Shown here: in pieces, positions 26,546 to 40,375 of the stretch | Layout: each line of letters begins with the position of its first letter | Position numbering within the stretch: position 1 is the stretch's first letter | Origin: Tyto alba | Lineage: Eukaryota > Chordata > Aves > Strigiformes > Tytonidae | NCBI RefSeq assembly: GCF_018691265.1 | Contig: NW_024881296.1 | Location: 2,254,279-2,318,278, forward strand | Direction of reading: 5' to 3' | DNA: 64,000 bases | The notes under the pieces: model-generated | What the model saw: only the letters and a program-made list of their open reading frames with translations | Told to the model about the DNA's origin: nothing | Database searches by the model: none | Position numbers and translations under genes: made by a program

Positions 26546-27349
26546 TAATTACATTAGACAGGATTTAAAAACCCACACATGTTTTAAAGAACATAAATCT
26601 CCAGGTTTTAAGGCATAAGTCGTCTTTTCTATTAGAAGTTGGGAAGAAAGTTTCATTCTGAGTAGGTTATTCCACAGTGGTGGTAGGGAGAAAGGCTCTT
26701 CACCATCTCTAACCATGGAACACTGCCTCATCGAACCAACCGTGATCTTACAGGCCACCTCTGCAGGCTCTAAATAGAAATGGACCTCTCCAAACAGCAA
26801 TACATTCCCCACACTGGGCTGAGTTGCCCAGCAGAGGTACTTCTTTCTCCTACTGATACACGATGGACTCTAGATAATGAGGTTTTACCTCACCTAGAAG
26901 CAGGCAAGCCAAATCCCACCACTGTGTACTTTTTGCCTTCCTAAACCTGAAGCATCTGATGTTTAACACTGCTGCCTCAACCACTGTACTTACACATTGG
27001 GGCAATTTCTCTCTTATCTCAACCTGACTTACACAACTTCAGGGGTTCAAGCAGCTCTCTTTTTAGACAACTAATAAAAATTAATGATCACAGCAATAAT
27101 TTTAATCAGTGTTAATATTGCAAACATATAAAATTTACCTTCTTAGTTTGAAGCTGAAGCTAGACAAATTAAAAACCAAACAAGGCATGACTTCTAAATG
27201 ATCAGGACAAATCAAAATTTCTGAAGGTTGTAGCAGGTCCTCAAATATTGCATTCCTATTGCTGCTAGCTGCCATTCTTCAGACTGAAACCTCAGCTCAG
27301 TGCAAGTCATTGGGCGTTTCAAATTAATTATTGGCTGAGACTCTTACAC
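26546..27349. other. non-genic single-copy DNA
   Basis: Nothing recognised. The minus-strand frame at 26549-26812 lacks splice signals or a recognisable family. Confidence 0.45.
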
Positions 27350-27402
27350 CCGGTGTTAGGCAGTAGGACAAACTAGATGATGATAATGGCCTCACAATCT
27401 CC
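27350..27402 (+). mobile_element. possible CR1 tail fragment (very old)
   Basis: The words AGGACAAACTAGATGATGAT and AATGGCCT resemble the CR1 3' region GG(T/A)CAGACTAGATGATCATAATGGTCC known from old amniote CR1 copies. Only about 50 bases can be followed, and the terminal octamer repeat is not visible. Confidence 0.35.
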
Positions 27403-30400
27403 AAGATACCAGTTCTCCAAAAGCACGAAGAGGTCAAAATTGCTATCCCTGCTTCTTGCTCCCACTTACAGAATTTCACCCTGAAAGGATGTATGTGTGA
27501 GCAGAAGATGGGTCAAAAGGGAGAGGAGAAAGAAGGTAAGAAAAGGGGGCCACATACCCAGCCAACCCTTTAGTGTGCTGTGCAACGGGCAGATGCACAC
27601 TCAGAGAACTGCAGGGATGCCAAAAGGAAGGAGAGAGACTCCACAGGGTCTCTCGAGTAAATCCATGCCTGAGTTTCACCACAGCAACTGTAGGGAGAGC
27701 ATGGCCTAATTCTTTCCACAGTCAATATGTGCACAGGTGTGCTAAAGTGAGAGATTTCTGCTGCACAACACCAGTGACACAACCATAAAGAAAAAAAAGG
27801 AGAGGAAAAATCAATAATAGCTGGACATTCATTTAAACAAATGCATCGTCCCATAAACAGTGCAGCAGCTTTCAAATGTAAACAAGAAAAGGTGAACTTT
27901 GTTCACATTACATCTCCAGCTGTTTTGTGTTTCAAGACTGTGCGCCACAGCTGGGCTGATGAGCTCTGAATCCTGGGAAAAGGGGAAATATTTAACCTAA
28001 CTTAAACAGAAAGAAGCAAGCCTCAATGGTGAGAGATAACAGGTGGGAGTCGTGCTCTGCTGCTGTGCCTGGAGGGTAAAATCTGGCATGCAGAGGTAGC
28101 TTCAGAACAAAAGTCGTCACAGCTGCTGTTTGCTGTTCTCCTCAAGTCCTTCCCTATTTATTCAGCATCACTGACAGCACCCTAGCAACATTACTTTAAG
28201 TCACCGTCAACTGTTATAAAATTAACTCATGGTCCTGAAGCTAGGGCAAGATGTGGGTGACATCTGCACGTCTGTGCTTCTGTATGTCTGTGTAGACAAT
28301 ACACAGCTAAAATGTGAGTGTAAGCTTCCCCCCCAGCCCGGCCCACTAAAATACTGGGATAGCTGCAGTGAAACAGGAGTTAGTTTTTTCCAGTCCCCAA
28401 ACCTAAACCCCATTCCCAGAATGCGTAAGAAGCTTAAGAGCAATCCCCATCCATATTTGCAGAACAATAGTATTAACATGAATCATCTTCATTTGTCTTA
28501 GCACGGGGGAATATCTGATGTAGACCCTCTGCCTCTTGGTTCTGTTGCTGCTTTCTCTCTGGCTTGCTTTAATGTCAGGCTTTTAAGACTCCAGTGGTTC
28601 TCTGGGTCTTCAGCCTCTCAGGCACTAAAGTCAAATCCAGGATCAGCAGACTTGCAATGTGTGTTCAAGCTGGGCGCTCAGGTCCTCCCTCGTACAGGTA
28701 GATCAGACCCCACCTCCCATATCATCAGATCACTACACGTAACATGCAAAGCTTTAATCCACTACCATTTTATTATGTTTGCTGTTATGGATTTGCAACT
28801 ACCAAATGGACTATGACAACTACCTGAAAAATATGTTTAAACCAGAACAGCCTCAAACTAGCACTGAACTTGTTACTGTGTGCCCTCTCTTTTCTAATTT
28901 TCACCATTGATAAAAAACCCTGGTAAATCTCAGACACAATCTCTTGACTGAGAAAGAAAACACAATAGTCCAAATCCAGCCTCCTTGCAAGCCACCGGCA
29001 AGAATCCAAGCAGTTTAAAAAAAGAAAACAACGTGGGCAGCAATGTGTGGGCTCTTTTTAGTATGCAACATTCAGCAGGATTTATCTCTTTTCCTGGGGT
29101 CCTCTCAGGCCCACCAATATGGATGCCAATGCCAGTTATTTAGACACGAAGAGACACATACAAGTAAGAAAATTAGTAAGATGGCAGCTGGAGTGGTGTA
29201 TTAGAATTGCCTAGTATGTCATTTCCATTGAACAGCAGTTTCAGAAGACTCACATCAGTACATATACAAATCACATCCTAAGGAGAGGGCTTTCAAAATC
29301 AGACCTGCAGGCGTACTTCCGTACACTGGCACTATTAGAAACTGTGTAAGAGGATGAAATTATAGCCTGGACCAGAATTTAGCGCAAAATTCCTCTCATC
29401 CTGACCCTTACAGGGGCCACAAGCAGCAGCCAACTACACAGATACCCTCCAGCAGAAAGAACTAGATTTTTAAGAACACAAGCGCTAAGAGAGCAAGGCA
29501 CTAAAAGACCTTCAAAAACTTGTCCCAGTACCTTTAGGTTGACCCAGACCAGCCAGAGCAACGGGAGGTGAACCCACAGACACACTCACTCCCAAATGTT
29601 CCTGAGCATAAACAGTGGGAACCTGACTGCCCCTTTTTCTCTGCAAGCAGGAGAGCAGTCAGGATCTCGCATGCAGCCATTACTCCTCCAGTCATATGGG
29701 AAAAGAGCAGTGCCTGCAGAACGCGGGCACTCCTTAATCTCCTTCATAAAGGTCTTCCCCTCAGAAACGCTGCTCAAGCTGCTGCTGAAAACCCCAGCTG
29801 GGATATGAGCTTTACTGGACAAGATATTCATTGTTCAATTTATGGCTTGACTGTACTTATAGAAATGTATTTCACTTCAGCATCAGATGAGCTGGATGAA
29901 GGGAAGCAAGGGAGGAGTTCATCAGAGGGTTGGTTTCTTGATTTGATTTGCTTTCTGAATCACTGAAATGAAGATGTTTGTCTAGCTCAGTGATGGGTAA
30001 ACATCGTTGCTTTTCCCTACATGTCATTTTTTCACTGGTAGGATTTGCAAATTCTAACAGTTGCATTTCTGAAGGAGATACACAGGCACACACAGATGCA
30101 GAGACAAGAAAAAGGGAGGAAAGTCTTCTACCTGCCAGGAGCCAAAATATGTTCAGAGTTGCATCATGTAAGTCTGCAGTAAGCCACACATCACCAATTA
30201 GAGCATGCTAGTGAAAACAAACACAGAATTCAATTTCATTCAGAGAAATAAAACAAATAAAAAGAATCTATAGTCTGAAATTCCAGGAGCAGAAGAAAAC
30301 CTATGGTTATGTTCACTGTAACTGATCTTGGTGACAGAGCTGTTTTGTAGGAGAGACATATTGCAAGCACCTACTGATAATGCAGGACAACACAGCAGTT

Positions 30401-33400
30401 TGATCAGCATGTGTTTTATTTCACTGCTGAGTGCAAGGACTGTCATGAAACTGGGTGAGGGAGGATCTGCCTGGATGATGGACATCTCTAATGAGGCTTG
30501 GTCACTCTGTGTGAAATAGTCAACCTTGTCAACCTACAACATGCTGCCAGGGCACAATCTCATGTGTTATCATTCAGCTTATAATGCAGCTACACTTCCA
30601 TACACGTGCTTGTGAGCATGTTTTAAAAGCAAAACAGGATTTACCATAGAGATGTAAAGAAGTTACCATAAAGAAGTTACTTCTGAGGCTTTCTAAAGTA
30701 TGTTCAAAGTAACCAGTCCCCCATATAACGTGAAATCAAAGAGTGAAGACCTGCCAGAAAGGATATTAAGACTCTCTTGATTGTGAAGGCTCATAAAATA
30801 AATGTGTTGGTTGTTATGGGTTAAAGTGTGTACCAAAAAGATGAAGGAACACCTAGCATCTGGAGTCTATATGGTAGTCTCTAAAATTTCTAATAGATCT
30901 GTGTCAAAAAAAGATCTACTGGGATTAATAGGCTAAAACGAAAACACATCTCTTCAAGATGAACAGAAAAACATTTAGCCAGAAGTAACACAATCCCCAG
31001 GATTTATGTACTTCCAAAAGTCAGAAGGCTGTCATTCCTCTATGCATTTCATCAGTTTCTGACCTTAGGATTTATCTAAAGGTGAACAATACTCTAACTT
31101 TCATTTCATTGCAAAATCTGGGTTATGGGAAATTATCAAAAATCAATGCGCTGTTTGCTTTACTCGGTACTCATGATCTCTGCAAGAACTAGCTATGTCA
31201 GCGTTTAAATGCAAAATCTCTATGCTTTCCCTAGATAATTTAGGAAGGGACCAGTATTAGTAGTTCAGTAGGTGAAGTTTTCCAAACTGATCTAAAACGT
31301 CCTTAAAGATTTCAACTATGTCTTTTGAAAGCACCAAGGTATTAGCAGAAATTAGCTTCCATGACAAAACTTGCAAATGGCTCCCCATCTTCCTCATGCT
31401 TTTGAAGGAAAATAAAATATTTAGTGTTTCATGGTTGGCAGCATCACCAAACACAGCTTCATAGCTGTTGCAAATCACCAATAAATAAATTCCCTGCACA
31501 TTCAGTTATTTCGCTTTATCAGTACTGGGGACCCGACTGTCTTTCACACTTCAGCCTGTTCACACAACTCTGATAGGATAGCAGGATCTGTAAGGGAGGC
31601 ATAAAAATCCTTTAGGGCCTAATTTATATACCTTGGACCACATCTGTGCAAAAGGGCCTTTTTAATACAAGCTAGAGTCAGTATCTCCATGCTCATTTCA
31701 CATGGATCTGCCCATATAAATGCAAGGCAATGATATGATGAAGGCTCTCCAAATACTTCAGTTAGTAGCCAGTGAGTAACCTCTGTTAAAAGACATTGTC
31801 AGATTTGGGCATTGTTCTTCCATATTTCTATAGAGAGGCCCAGGAAATGTTCACTACCTCCTCCTCCTTACTGCTCAAAAAGTGTAGGAGAGTCTTTTCC
31901 CATGCTTGGTGCTACCCCAAGAAGCACCTACCAAAACCTAGAGCTGAAAAACCAGCAGCAAACCAAGTAAAGCTCTCCCAAGCTAGGTGTAAACCTGTCC
32001 TGCCCAGAAAATTTCCACATACCAAAGACAAGGACAGCAGCCTCCCCGAAGGACACCAGGGGAAAGGCACCTTCCCTGTACGATGGAGAGACGCCAGGGA
32101 GCAGATAAGCAGAGTTCGGGCAAACCTGGTCCTCGAGGAAGCTCATCAAAGAGGGGCTTCAAACAAGGCAAAAGGAGGTGGGTGCAGAGAACTGGGGTAG
32201 ACACACCGCTGCCTTCCATTAACATCTCCAGGCTTGTGCTGACCAGGGGTTTCATTAGAAGGTGAACTACACCTGGCTCCTGGTGAATTCTGAACACCAG
32301 GTCCACTTTCTGTGAGGTTGTTGCTTCTTTCTCAAGCAACTTTTACTTATTGCAACCAAGGATTTTTCACTTCCTTCCCTCAAGATTGCCCCCCACAGCA
32401 ATTTATTTAAACATTGGGCAGGAACTCTGGCTGTACATGTTCCGGACAAGAACTGTGGCACTGCAAATTTTATTTTTATTTTTAATAACTATATATTGTA
32501 TTTAATTACCAGCTTGTAATTTCTTTTTACTAGGTTTCTCTTAAAAATTCATTAGCAATCATGAAGTGTAACAATATTTCTGTCCTTCCATCTACTATAA
32601 AGACAGTATCTGCCAGAAACTGTATGTAATGACTGTAGTGCTGTTTAAACCATTTACCAAATGAGTTCCTCCTACTTTCAAAATAGCTCAAAGGCAACTA
32701 TGAGTGCAATTAATTGGTCCCCTATGATACTGGTACACACATACTGATAAAACTCCACGAGGATAATTTCAGCAGGAATGACTGAATGGCTCAGAATTTC
32801 AAGTACTTTGCATCTTTTCACAGAGCTCTTTTAATTCTGAAAATTGTATTTCTTCTCTCTCACTCAGATGCTGTTTCTTCCCCTATTCTCTCTTCTTGTG
32901 ATATAACTTCTGTAAAATAACTGCTTACTTCCAAAGATGGATCTACTCACAACGCAAAATGCTAGAAACCTCCTTCTATTCCTTTTCTTTTCAAGTCCAT
33001 CCCAAATGTGCCAATGAGACACAGAAACAGCACATCCGGAGGACATGCTGTAAAGACAGTATCTGCTATAAAGACAATTCCACAGCAGTTCAGATAGTCC
33101 ATTTAACCCCATCTTGACAACTTCACTACAATTAGTTTCTGAGTGAGGGGAGAAAGTGAGGATGAACTTTTGGCATCATAAACACATCTTCTATTGCAGT
33201 GGCATGCTCTGGTAGAAGTGTCTGCAATACTGAAGGTGGATCTGGAATTTTTTTAGCTAGAGAACAAGCTGAATAGACTGAACAGACCATAGACTGCCCT
33301 CCATCTACAGCATTAGTGTTAAGGGTATCTTAGGGAGTGGAGGATACAGTTTCAAGTACACAAGCACTATTAAAATTCTTTTCCTCTTGGACGTGCCTTT

Positions 33401-33840
33401 TGCTAGTTCATCCCCTTCTATTTACACCTGGCATCTTGTTCCTAGTAAATGCCTTATGTCTCAGGGCATATGAGTCGTTAGACTTTGAGACCCCAGATTC
33501 TTAAGAGGATACAAAGCTTGATAAAACAGTTCACTCCGCTCTTTTGTTAGTAAAAGAAACAGCCGATTCCCTCATTATTTAAAAAAAAAAAAAATCCACC
33601 CAAAAATCACCCCAGCAAACAGAGTCAAGGGCACTTGAAAATAAACATTTTAGGACATCCTGAGAAATTCTGATTTCTCCCTTTCTGAAAACAACTCTCC
33701 ATGTCCACAGTTTCTAAAGATCAGAGGATGGACTTACACGTCTAACCAAGTCACCTATGCTACTCTTAACTCAGTAACTGCTCCCTTGAAATTTCTGAAA
33801 TATGGTGATATTGTTACTGAGATTTAACAATGATAATGAA
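27403..33840. other. non-genic single-copy DNA with many short chance frames
   Basis: No known gene, RNA or repeat family was recognised. Somewhat GC-richer patches at 29400-29830 and 31850-32270 open frames of 130-odd codons on one or both strands (29568-29966 plus, 31796-32200 plus), but both strands are open at once, splice signals are lacking and the peptides match no family I know. An A-run of 14 lies at 33581-33594. Confidence 0.45.
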
Positions 33841-34080
33841 AACAAGGCTGCCATTTTGTATTTGGACTGATCGGGAAGGGGCCTGCATTATACATACAGC
33901 TGCTTATACCCGCTATAAAGGATAATTTTGCTGTATTAACTCCATAAATTTGATAGAGCCAGCAAGGCTTCCACTGCATAATAGCTTAATTTTTCATTCT
34001 AATAATAACTGGCTGCCAGTTGAAATGAATGGGAGCAAAAACAAACATTTCTGTTCCATGACATGATCCATGACAGATGT
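33841..34080. other. possible conserved non-coding element
   Basis: This stretch is free of simple repeats. It contains TATAAAGGATAATTTTGC near 33915 and TAATAATAACTGGCTGCCAG near 34000, and has no coding frame. It resembles developmental enhancer-type DNA in texture. The call is an inference that only a cross-species alignment can decide. Confidence 0.2.
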
Positions 34081-36490
34081 ACAGTTTAGGAGGCCCTAGG
34101 GCAGGGTATTCCAAGCCTCTCCTCCCTTCACCCAATGGCGGTAAAAGCATTAACACCAAGAAAAAAGACTGAACTGTAAAGGAACTCCTAGGAAAATGAC
34201 CCAGCTATCCTTTACTTAATCCACAATTGGCAACACGCCTGATTTAAGACTATGCTAAGCATCCAGGATTTTCTAAAGTGCTTGCAGACGGTGTGTAGAG
34301 TATAACATATGCCTGTAAACTACAGAGTATGAAACATCCCTCTCTCAATCACACACAAAGGTTTAGTGGGGCTTTTTGCTTTGACTTCTACTTACTTTAT
34401 TTATGTTGAGAAAAACCCTTTCCCTTGGTATATACAGAGAGGATTAATAACTTGATTATTGCAGTTTATTATTGGTATCAGTTTCCTGTAATGCAACGCA
34501 AAAAAAAAGTCCACATGCTTGAAGCTTGACAAATTTCAGTGAAAACAGGACTGCATCGTTTAGTGCCAACAAGGCTTTATGTGAGTATTGATTTATCTGC
34601 TAAATGAAAATGAATAGCCACCATATCTACTGCATTGTTTTGCTGCCTCTGCAAGACAGAGCACCTTCTTAAAGAAACCCTAAGTAGTTTTAAAAGGTGA
34701 GATGACAATGCTATCTTTGCTATCTTTGAGTGGGAAAAATCCACTTTAAGAGACAGGTATTTGTATTACTTTTGAACAAATGCTGTCAGGGGCAGGAGTG
34801 GGCTTTGTGCACATTTAGCATAGATTTTTAGTGTGGGTTTTTTGTTTGTTTAAGTGAAAACATTAGTAATCTTTCTGAGAAAAGTGTAAAAGCAAGAATT
34901 CATGCATAAGCCAGGAAAGTATCTGATTTCTGTGTGTGTGAGGATAGGACGGTGATGAGATGCATGAGGGTGGGGGATTCTCCTCACTGTTTAGCATTTG
35001 CGGCCTGTCAATGGGTCATTCCTTTGTATTTTGTTAGAATGCAAAATTCCCCAATGACTTCAAATAAAATGGCCATTATAGGTCAATAATTATGGTAGTG
35101 TCTGAGAGGCTATCTAATTTGATATAAACGAAAACACAGTATTGTCAAAACCCTGAGAGCTCAACAAAAGATGGTAAGAGAACTAGAAATCACCCTATTA
35201 AAGACATACTCAGGATCAAAAACTGCACATGATGAATGAAAACAGAATGATAAACAGCAGTATGGCCTTCTGGAGCTGTCGTTTGCCAAACATAAGTTGT
35301 TGCAACACAGACCAGAAAGGGCGATCCATGGCTGCCTAATGCAAATCTTGAGTTGTTACTCATCATCTGGAAGCATCTGGGTTCTTCCAAGGGATCTGAA
35401 GTCCCAATGTGCCAGCCATCTGTACCAAGTTTCCTGCTTGCATTGAAACCCAAGCAGAAGAAGAAAAGCTAACTACTGCCCAAACATCAGAGATCTCTTC
35501 TTGGTAGGCATGGATGAGCTCAACATGGCACATGTAGAAAGGTCTCCAGACTACAAAAATGCTCCTCTTACTGAAAACCTTAGATCCTCATTTGTCACAA
35601 GTACTGTGGGGAACAACCTGTTCCTAACCACGAACTGATGGACACTTCTGAACAGAGCTGAAGGTGGGTGGACCATGTTAAGATTTGATCAACCAGTGAA
35701 AAGCACGAAAGTGAACCGAAATACACAGTGATAAACAAGAAGAAAGACAGTCAGAAATCTGAGATTGCTGGTCGTCTGGAAAACTAGGATAGGCTTCAGT
35801 CCTTCCTGATAGGCCGTTTTGTAGCTGGAAGTAAAAGATTATCTCCACAGAGTGTTGGAAAAGCACAGAGGCAAGTTAATGTGATAAAAGCCTAAGCCTC
35901 TGATTTCCATGGTAAGAATGCAAAACATCTTCTTGATGGAAGATGCAAACCAAATAGTATTTCGTACGAAGAAAGCAATCCTGCCTCCTCTTTCTGTGGT
36001 TACAAACACCCAGTGGTCAAGTGGTTTACTAGTAAAAGTAAGGTCATGTTAGAGCACACCTTAAAGGAGCTGAGTGAGGTAACAGAAGCAAAACATGGCT
36101 TTGCAAAGAAAAATAGTCTTTCACATTGTGTTAGCTGGCCATGGTTAAATATACGGTTAGAAGAAAGCTTACCCAAGCCTAGCTGACATGAAGTTAAACA
36201 TGCCTCCAATGACTTGATTTTAGCAGTCAGTCAGTTCATCCAAATATATCAGGCTGTGTGTGAAGGTATCCTGTGTTTCTAGTGAAGACAGACACTGGGA
36301 GTTTACGACAACTATAAGCCACAGCAAGAAGCTCCATTGAAACACGAATATACATGGTATGATTTGTATTGTTGAAATGGGATTTTGACTTAATGGATTC
36401 ACTGATATCCATGGTGAAAATCCCTTGATGCAAGGAAAAAGACAGGCTGGAGGGCAAAGAGGAAATCCCATCTTTCTGTTGTTCTCAGTT
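34081..36490. other. non-genic single-copy DNA
   Basis: No known gene or repeat was recognised. The segment 34980-35150 (AT-rich, with GGTCAATAATTATGG near 35080) may be conserved. Minus-strand frames at 35190-35453, 35678-35866, 36000-36209 and 36220-36471 cluster on one strand but are in different frames and show no recognisable domain; a decayed element body is possible but could not be identified. Confidence 0.4.
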
Positions 36491-36491
36491 C

Positions 36492-36512
36492 TTTTTTTTT
36501 TTTTTTTTTTTT
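36492..36512. repeat. T21 homopolymer
   Basis: Run of 21 T residues. A second run of 22 T occurs 250 bases later at 36764-36785. No SINE body was recognised between or beside them on either strand. Confidence 0.95.
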
Positions 36513-36763
36513 GTTTTATTGTGACTAGAACCAGAGACTGTTGCTGACCATGTCAAATTTGGATTAAAACAGAACCCCCGAATCAAAATCCTACTCAAAG
36601 GGTGACTTAGTGTTCAAAGGAAGGACATGAGTTCGAACATCTCTCTCTTAACACTTTCTTTTGATTCCTCTAAAAGAAACATGCTTGTTTCTGCATGAAT
36701 TCAACTAAAAGCTACTCGCCTCTTCAGAAATCCAGTCTTTGGGTTAGGATTCTTTTGGTTTTC

Positions 36764-36785
36764 TTTTTTTTTTTTTTTTTTTTTT
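36764..36785. repeat. T22 homopolymer
   Basis: Run of 22 T residues, preceded by further T-rich sequence (TTTTGGTTTTC). A small (TTG)5 repeat follows at about 36930-36945. Confidence 0.95.
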
Positions 36786-39579
36786 ATCCTCCTCTACCTG
36801 CACCCTTTATGTGAAGGCCTTAGCTTTTCATCTGTTAAAAAAACCGCAACTATGATAATAATGTCACACATTCCCACTGGGTACGTTATGCAGGACCACA
36901 GCAGCTTATCGATGGGAAAATTCCACTTTGTTGTTGTTGTTGTTATTTCTTTGGAAGAATGTGTAAAATGTTGACTGTGGAACTTTAACAGCATTAACCT
37001 CAGAATGGTCCTGGTGTCTTTGTCTTGCAAGCAAGAAACCTTTTACTATTTTAATTTTATGCATAAGTGCATGAATGCTGAAGTAATATTAACATGCTGC
37101 CAGGCAGTTCCATATGCCAGCTTTTTTCTTTCTGCATATACAACAGTCTCAGGTAGCAAGTGTTGTGAAGCCAAATTACACATTGCCTGTATTTGTATAC
37201 ATGTATGCACATGAGTGTGTATTTCTCCCCAAGCCAGTCAGTCTTCCCTGTTTGTCAGCTAGGTCTGCAAAAGAAAAAACAAAATCCACGGTTGTGTAAA
37301 TCTCCTTGAAAACAACAGTAGGAATAAATCAAGCATCATCACAGGGCTTCGGCCAGATCCCACCAGCTCTGGTGTTCCTTTACCTCACGACCACAGTAAT
37401 ACTGAAAAAGCTGACTCCTTGATCATGTTGGTCACTCCTTCGCCGCTTCATCTTCCTACTCCTAACCACGTAGTGGCAGTAAATGAGGGGTGTTCTCTGG
37501 GTTCCTATTAGGAACCTCATTACTCCTCCTTTCTCTCTTTCTTGAATTAAAAATGTTTAAATTAGTTCAATATGTCTCGAACCTCTTCAGCATGCTGCTG
37601 TCCATCTGACTCACTTCCAAATTGAAGTGCATATATAAAAAAAATTGAATCAGTTCAATGATTTTAAATCACTCTTCAATGTGCAAAGTAATTTAAAATT
37701 ACTGGAGTGCTTCCAATTTTTATTAGTCCTTGAATTTGGAAGTGATCGAGGTTCTTCTGGACATGTGCTGTGCTCTGTGACTTAAAATTATTACACCCAT
37801 ACTTACTTTTTAAAAAAAAAAAAAAAAAAAACAGATTTCACTTCACAGCAGAAACTGCTGAGGGGTACCATGGAGCAATTTTAAAGAAGAAAATAGGGGT
37901 TGCATAAATCCAGAAGGCATCAATCTGGAAATCTCCTGCAGTTTTTAAAGAAATCAAGAAACACCATAAAATATTTGAACTGTTCTACATGCAGCTTGGA
38001 CTCCCATTTTAACTGCTACTGCACTTTTGCATTTAATTACTTTCAATGTATCTAATTGCTCTAAATTTAGCAATTTCCCCCAAATCAATATGAGGAGAGA
38101 ATCAAAAAGGGCTGACTTTCTCCTTAAATCTTCTGGATGCTTAGTGACATGATTAATCTTTATGCACAAGACTGGTCCTATTGACCTTAATATGCCTTCT
38201 CACCTGTTTGAGTAGTCTCAATAAATGAATGCTACTCCCTAACTCACACAGGCAGATTTACTGGAGTCCTAGAGAAGATAAAAGGACTGCTTACAGGCAT
38301 AGGTATTAACAGTGCCAGTGAACTGTAGGATTTGGTACTAAGCTTATCTAATATTTGAAAAAAACTAACCACATTACTGCTTCTCAACAGTGCATTCTAA
38401 CACACCTGTATCATGCACTCGGTCTCCCTTTTTTGGAAACACAGCAGTTGAAGTAATCCTTTAAGACGAAGGTCTTCCCATTCTCCACCATCATAACTGT
38501 AGATTGAGGCATACATGAAAAAAACAACAGTGAGTCAGTATGACCCCCATATGCCCAGTAAAGTTATTTGACTGCCTTGAAGGCAATCTCTTAAGAGTGG
38601 GTATTTTTTCACATCTGGGAAAACCTTCCGGTTTCCTCATCTACGAAGCTTCACAGAAGCTAAATCATGGACATGTGAAATAAGGCCTCCACCCACACTC
38701 TTGTTTGCATATTGTTCACAAAAAGCCCCACAAACCTTCATACGTTCCCCATAAATACCAAGGAACATAAAATGCAACCTGAGTTCATGGGGAAGGGGAC
38801 TGCAATTCCAAATAGGCCTGTTTGCTACAAAACTTATGTGCAGAGAGATGGAGCAGTTTAAGATCAATTACCTGAAACCAGGTGCTGAGCAGATGGGAAA
38901 AATGATTCATCTGGTATGCACTCTCTTCTTGCACATCTCACCTGACTCTCAATGTCTCCATGGCAGCTGCTGCACTGCACACAAAAAACTAACAAGCCAC
39001 TGGATTTGGCAGCTTGGTCTCTGATGTCGCCCCATTACTCCACTGCCACTGCAGGGTGAAGAGGAACTACCCCTCAGTCTCTCCACTCCTCTCACTCTAA
39101 CTGTGTGCTTTGAAAAAGCAATTCAGTAGCGACGGGGACAGAAAAAGGCAGTGGCCATGCATCTCACTGAGGTGAGGTGCTTGGACTACTCACTTGAAAT
39201 GAGGTGTTCAGGGAGGCTCTTTAACTAATTTATCACTCCCAAAAGAAAACTTTGGAGCAGGACTTCAGTCTTGCAGAAGCATCCCGTGGACGTGCTGGAA
39301 TGCACACTGAACCACACTTCCCAGTGGCTTCAGTCAGCCAGTTTGGAGCAGGAAAAGGCGGCCAAGCCATGCCCTTATTCATCACCGGGCTCCTGGGACC
39401 CTTCTCTCCCAACTAAACATCTGCCTAAGAGCTGGCCAGAAGGTAGCTCAGAAGCTGCTTTTAAGAGTAAACAACTGAGTGTCAGAGCTCTTAGCATCAG
39501 CATTCTGTGAAGGAAACGGAGGATTTACTGGGTCATATGAATTTAATATTTGATACATCTATCCACATATACCTGACTA
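36786..39579. other. non-genic single-copy DNA
   Basis: No gene, RNA gene or repeat family was recognised. An A-run of 20 lies at 37812-37831. Short frames on both strands are treated as chance. Confidence 0.5.
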
Positions 39580-39657
39580 TATCCTGCCCTTGTAATGAGG
39601 GTGGACTCGATCTAATAGATCTTTTCCATTTCTAGCTACTATTATCCTATTATTAAA
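39580..39657 (+). mobile_element. CR1 LINE 3'-end fragment (old copy)
   Basis: CCTGCCCTTGTAATGAGGG leads into GTGGACTCGATCTAATAGAT and CTTTTCCATTTCTAGCTACT, then a decayed terminal ATTATCCTATTATT. This is the order of the CR1 3' end (TGGACTAGATGATCTAATAGGTCTTTTCCATCTCTA, then ATTCTATG repeats). It is 5'-truncated with no coding part. The copy is old and belongs to the same broad type as the one at 3.8 kb. Confidence 0.7.
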
Positions 39658-40090
39658 AGTAATGAGCCTCTAATCTAACAACTGAACTAATCAATAAGAA
39701 ACTGAGTTTGTTTTTCAAAATTGCTTTAATTTTAAAAATACAGCATGTCCGTTCCCTGCTTCCTGCTTTTGACTGTGATAATAAAACTTTCAGTACGGCT
39801 AATGTAGTTTAGCTAAACAAATTAGACAACTGCCCCATTTAGGGGGAAGAGAAAGTTTCCATTAGCCATTCAGATGTTCTTTGCCTGGTCAGCTAACTAT
39901 TTTTGCAAACCAGACATCAGAGCTTTTAAACTTGCTATAATGCTGGAATATAATGCTTTGATATAAACAAATAGCATAAACGTGACTACAATTTGTTGCT
40001 TTATGTTAATCAATTCTTTTTTTCCAATCACCACAGCACAGTTACATGTTACAAGTCCACAGAAAACAAACCTGCCACTGTCTTTTGGTC
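39658..40090. other. non-genic DNA between a CR1 tail and a SINE
   Basis: AT-rich single-copy sequence. Nothing recognised. Confidence 0.5.
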
Positions 40091-40375
40091 CAGGCACTGG
40101 AATGATAATCAAGGTACCTGGGTTCAAATGTTAGTTCTACCTCATACTTTCTGTTTCATTTTGGACAAATCACTTTAACTGACTCCCAGGGAAGCGAGGA
40201 TAAAAAAAAATTTCCCTTCCATGATTTTCACTCTATGGCACTGAGGTAGATTGTAAGCTTTTTCAAGTAGCTCTTGCCAAAATTACTACATGTCTTTACA
40301 GTGCCAAGCCCAGCAGTTTTGTGACATTAGTAGGGATTGTTAGGGATATTACAGTACTAACAGAAATAGAATTTG
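40091..40375 (+). mobile_element. MIR / CORE-SINE copy, nearly full length
   Basis: All parts of an amniote MIR-type SINE can be followed in order. The tRNA-related head CACTGGAATGATAATC is followed by a box B-like GGTTCAAAT at 40121-40129. The CORE segment includes TTGGACAAATCACTTT at 40161-40176 (compare the MIR TTGGGCAAGTCACTTAA). The LINE-2-like tail includes AGATTGTAAGCTTTTT at 40248-40263 and ACAGTGCCAAGCCCAG at 40298-40313 (compare GATTGTAAGCTC and ACAGTGCCTAGCACAG). The last part to about 40375 matches the longer tail seen in reptile and bird copies less clearly. These elements are RNA polymerase III-derived and ceased moving long ago in most amniotes; this copy is strongly diverged. 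Confidence 0.75.

Noticed and set aside
29568..29966. 132-codon plus frame with DELDEG resembling a CR1 reverse-transcriptase word
   Set aside because: Only a few residues resemble the CR1 motif; neither the flanking RT motifs nor a CR1 tail follows.
31796..32200. 134-codon plus frame
   Set aside because: The minus strand is open too, splice signals are lacking and no family is recognised.
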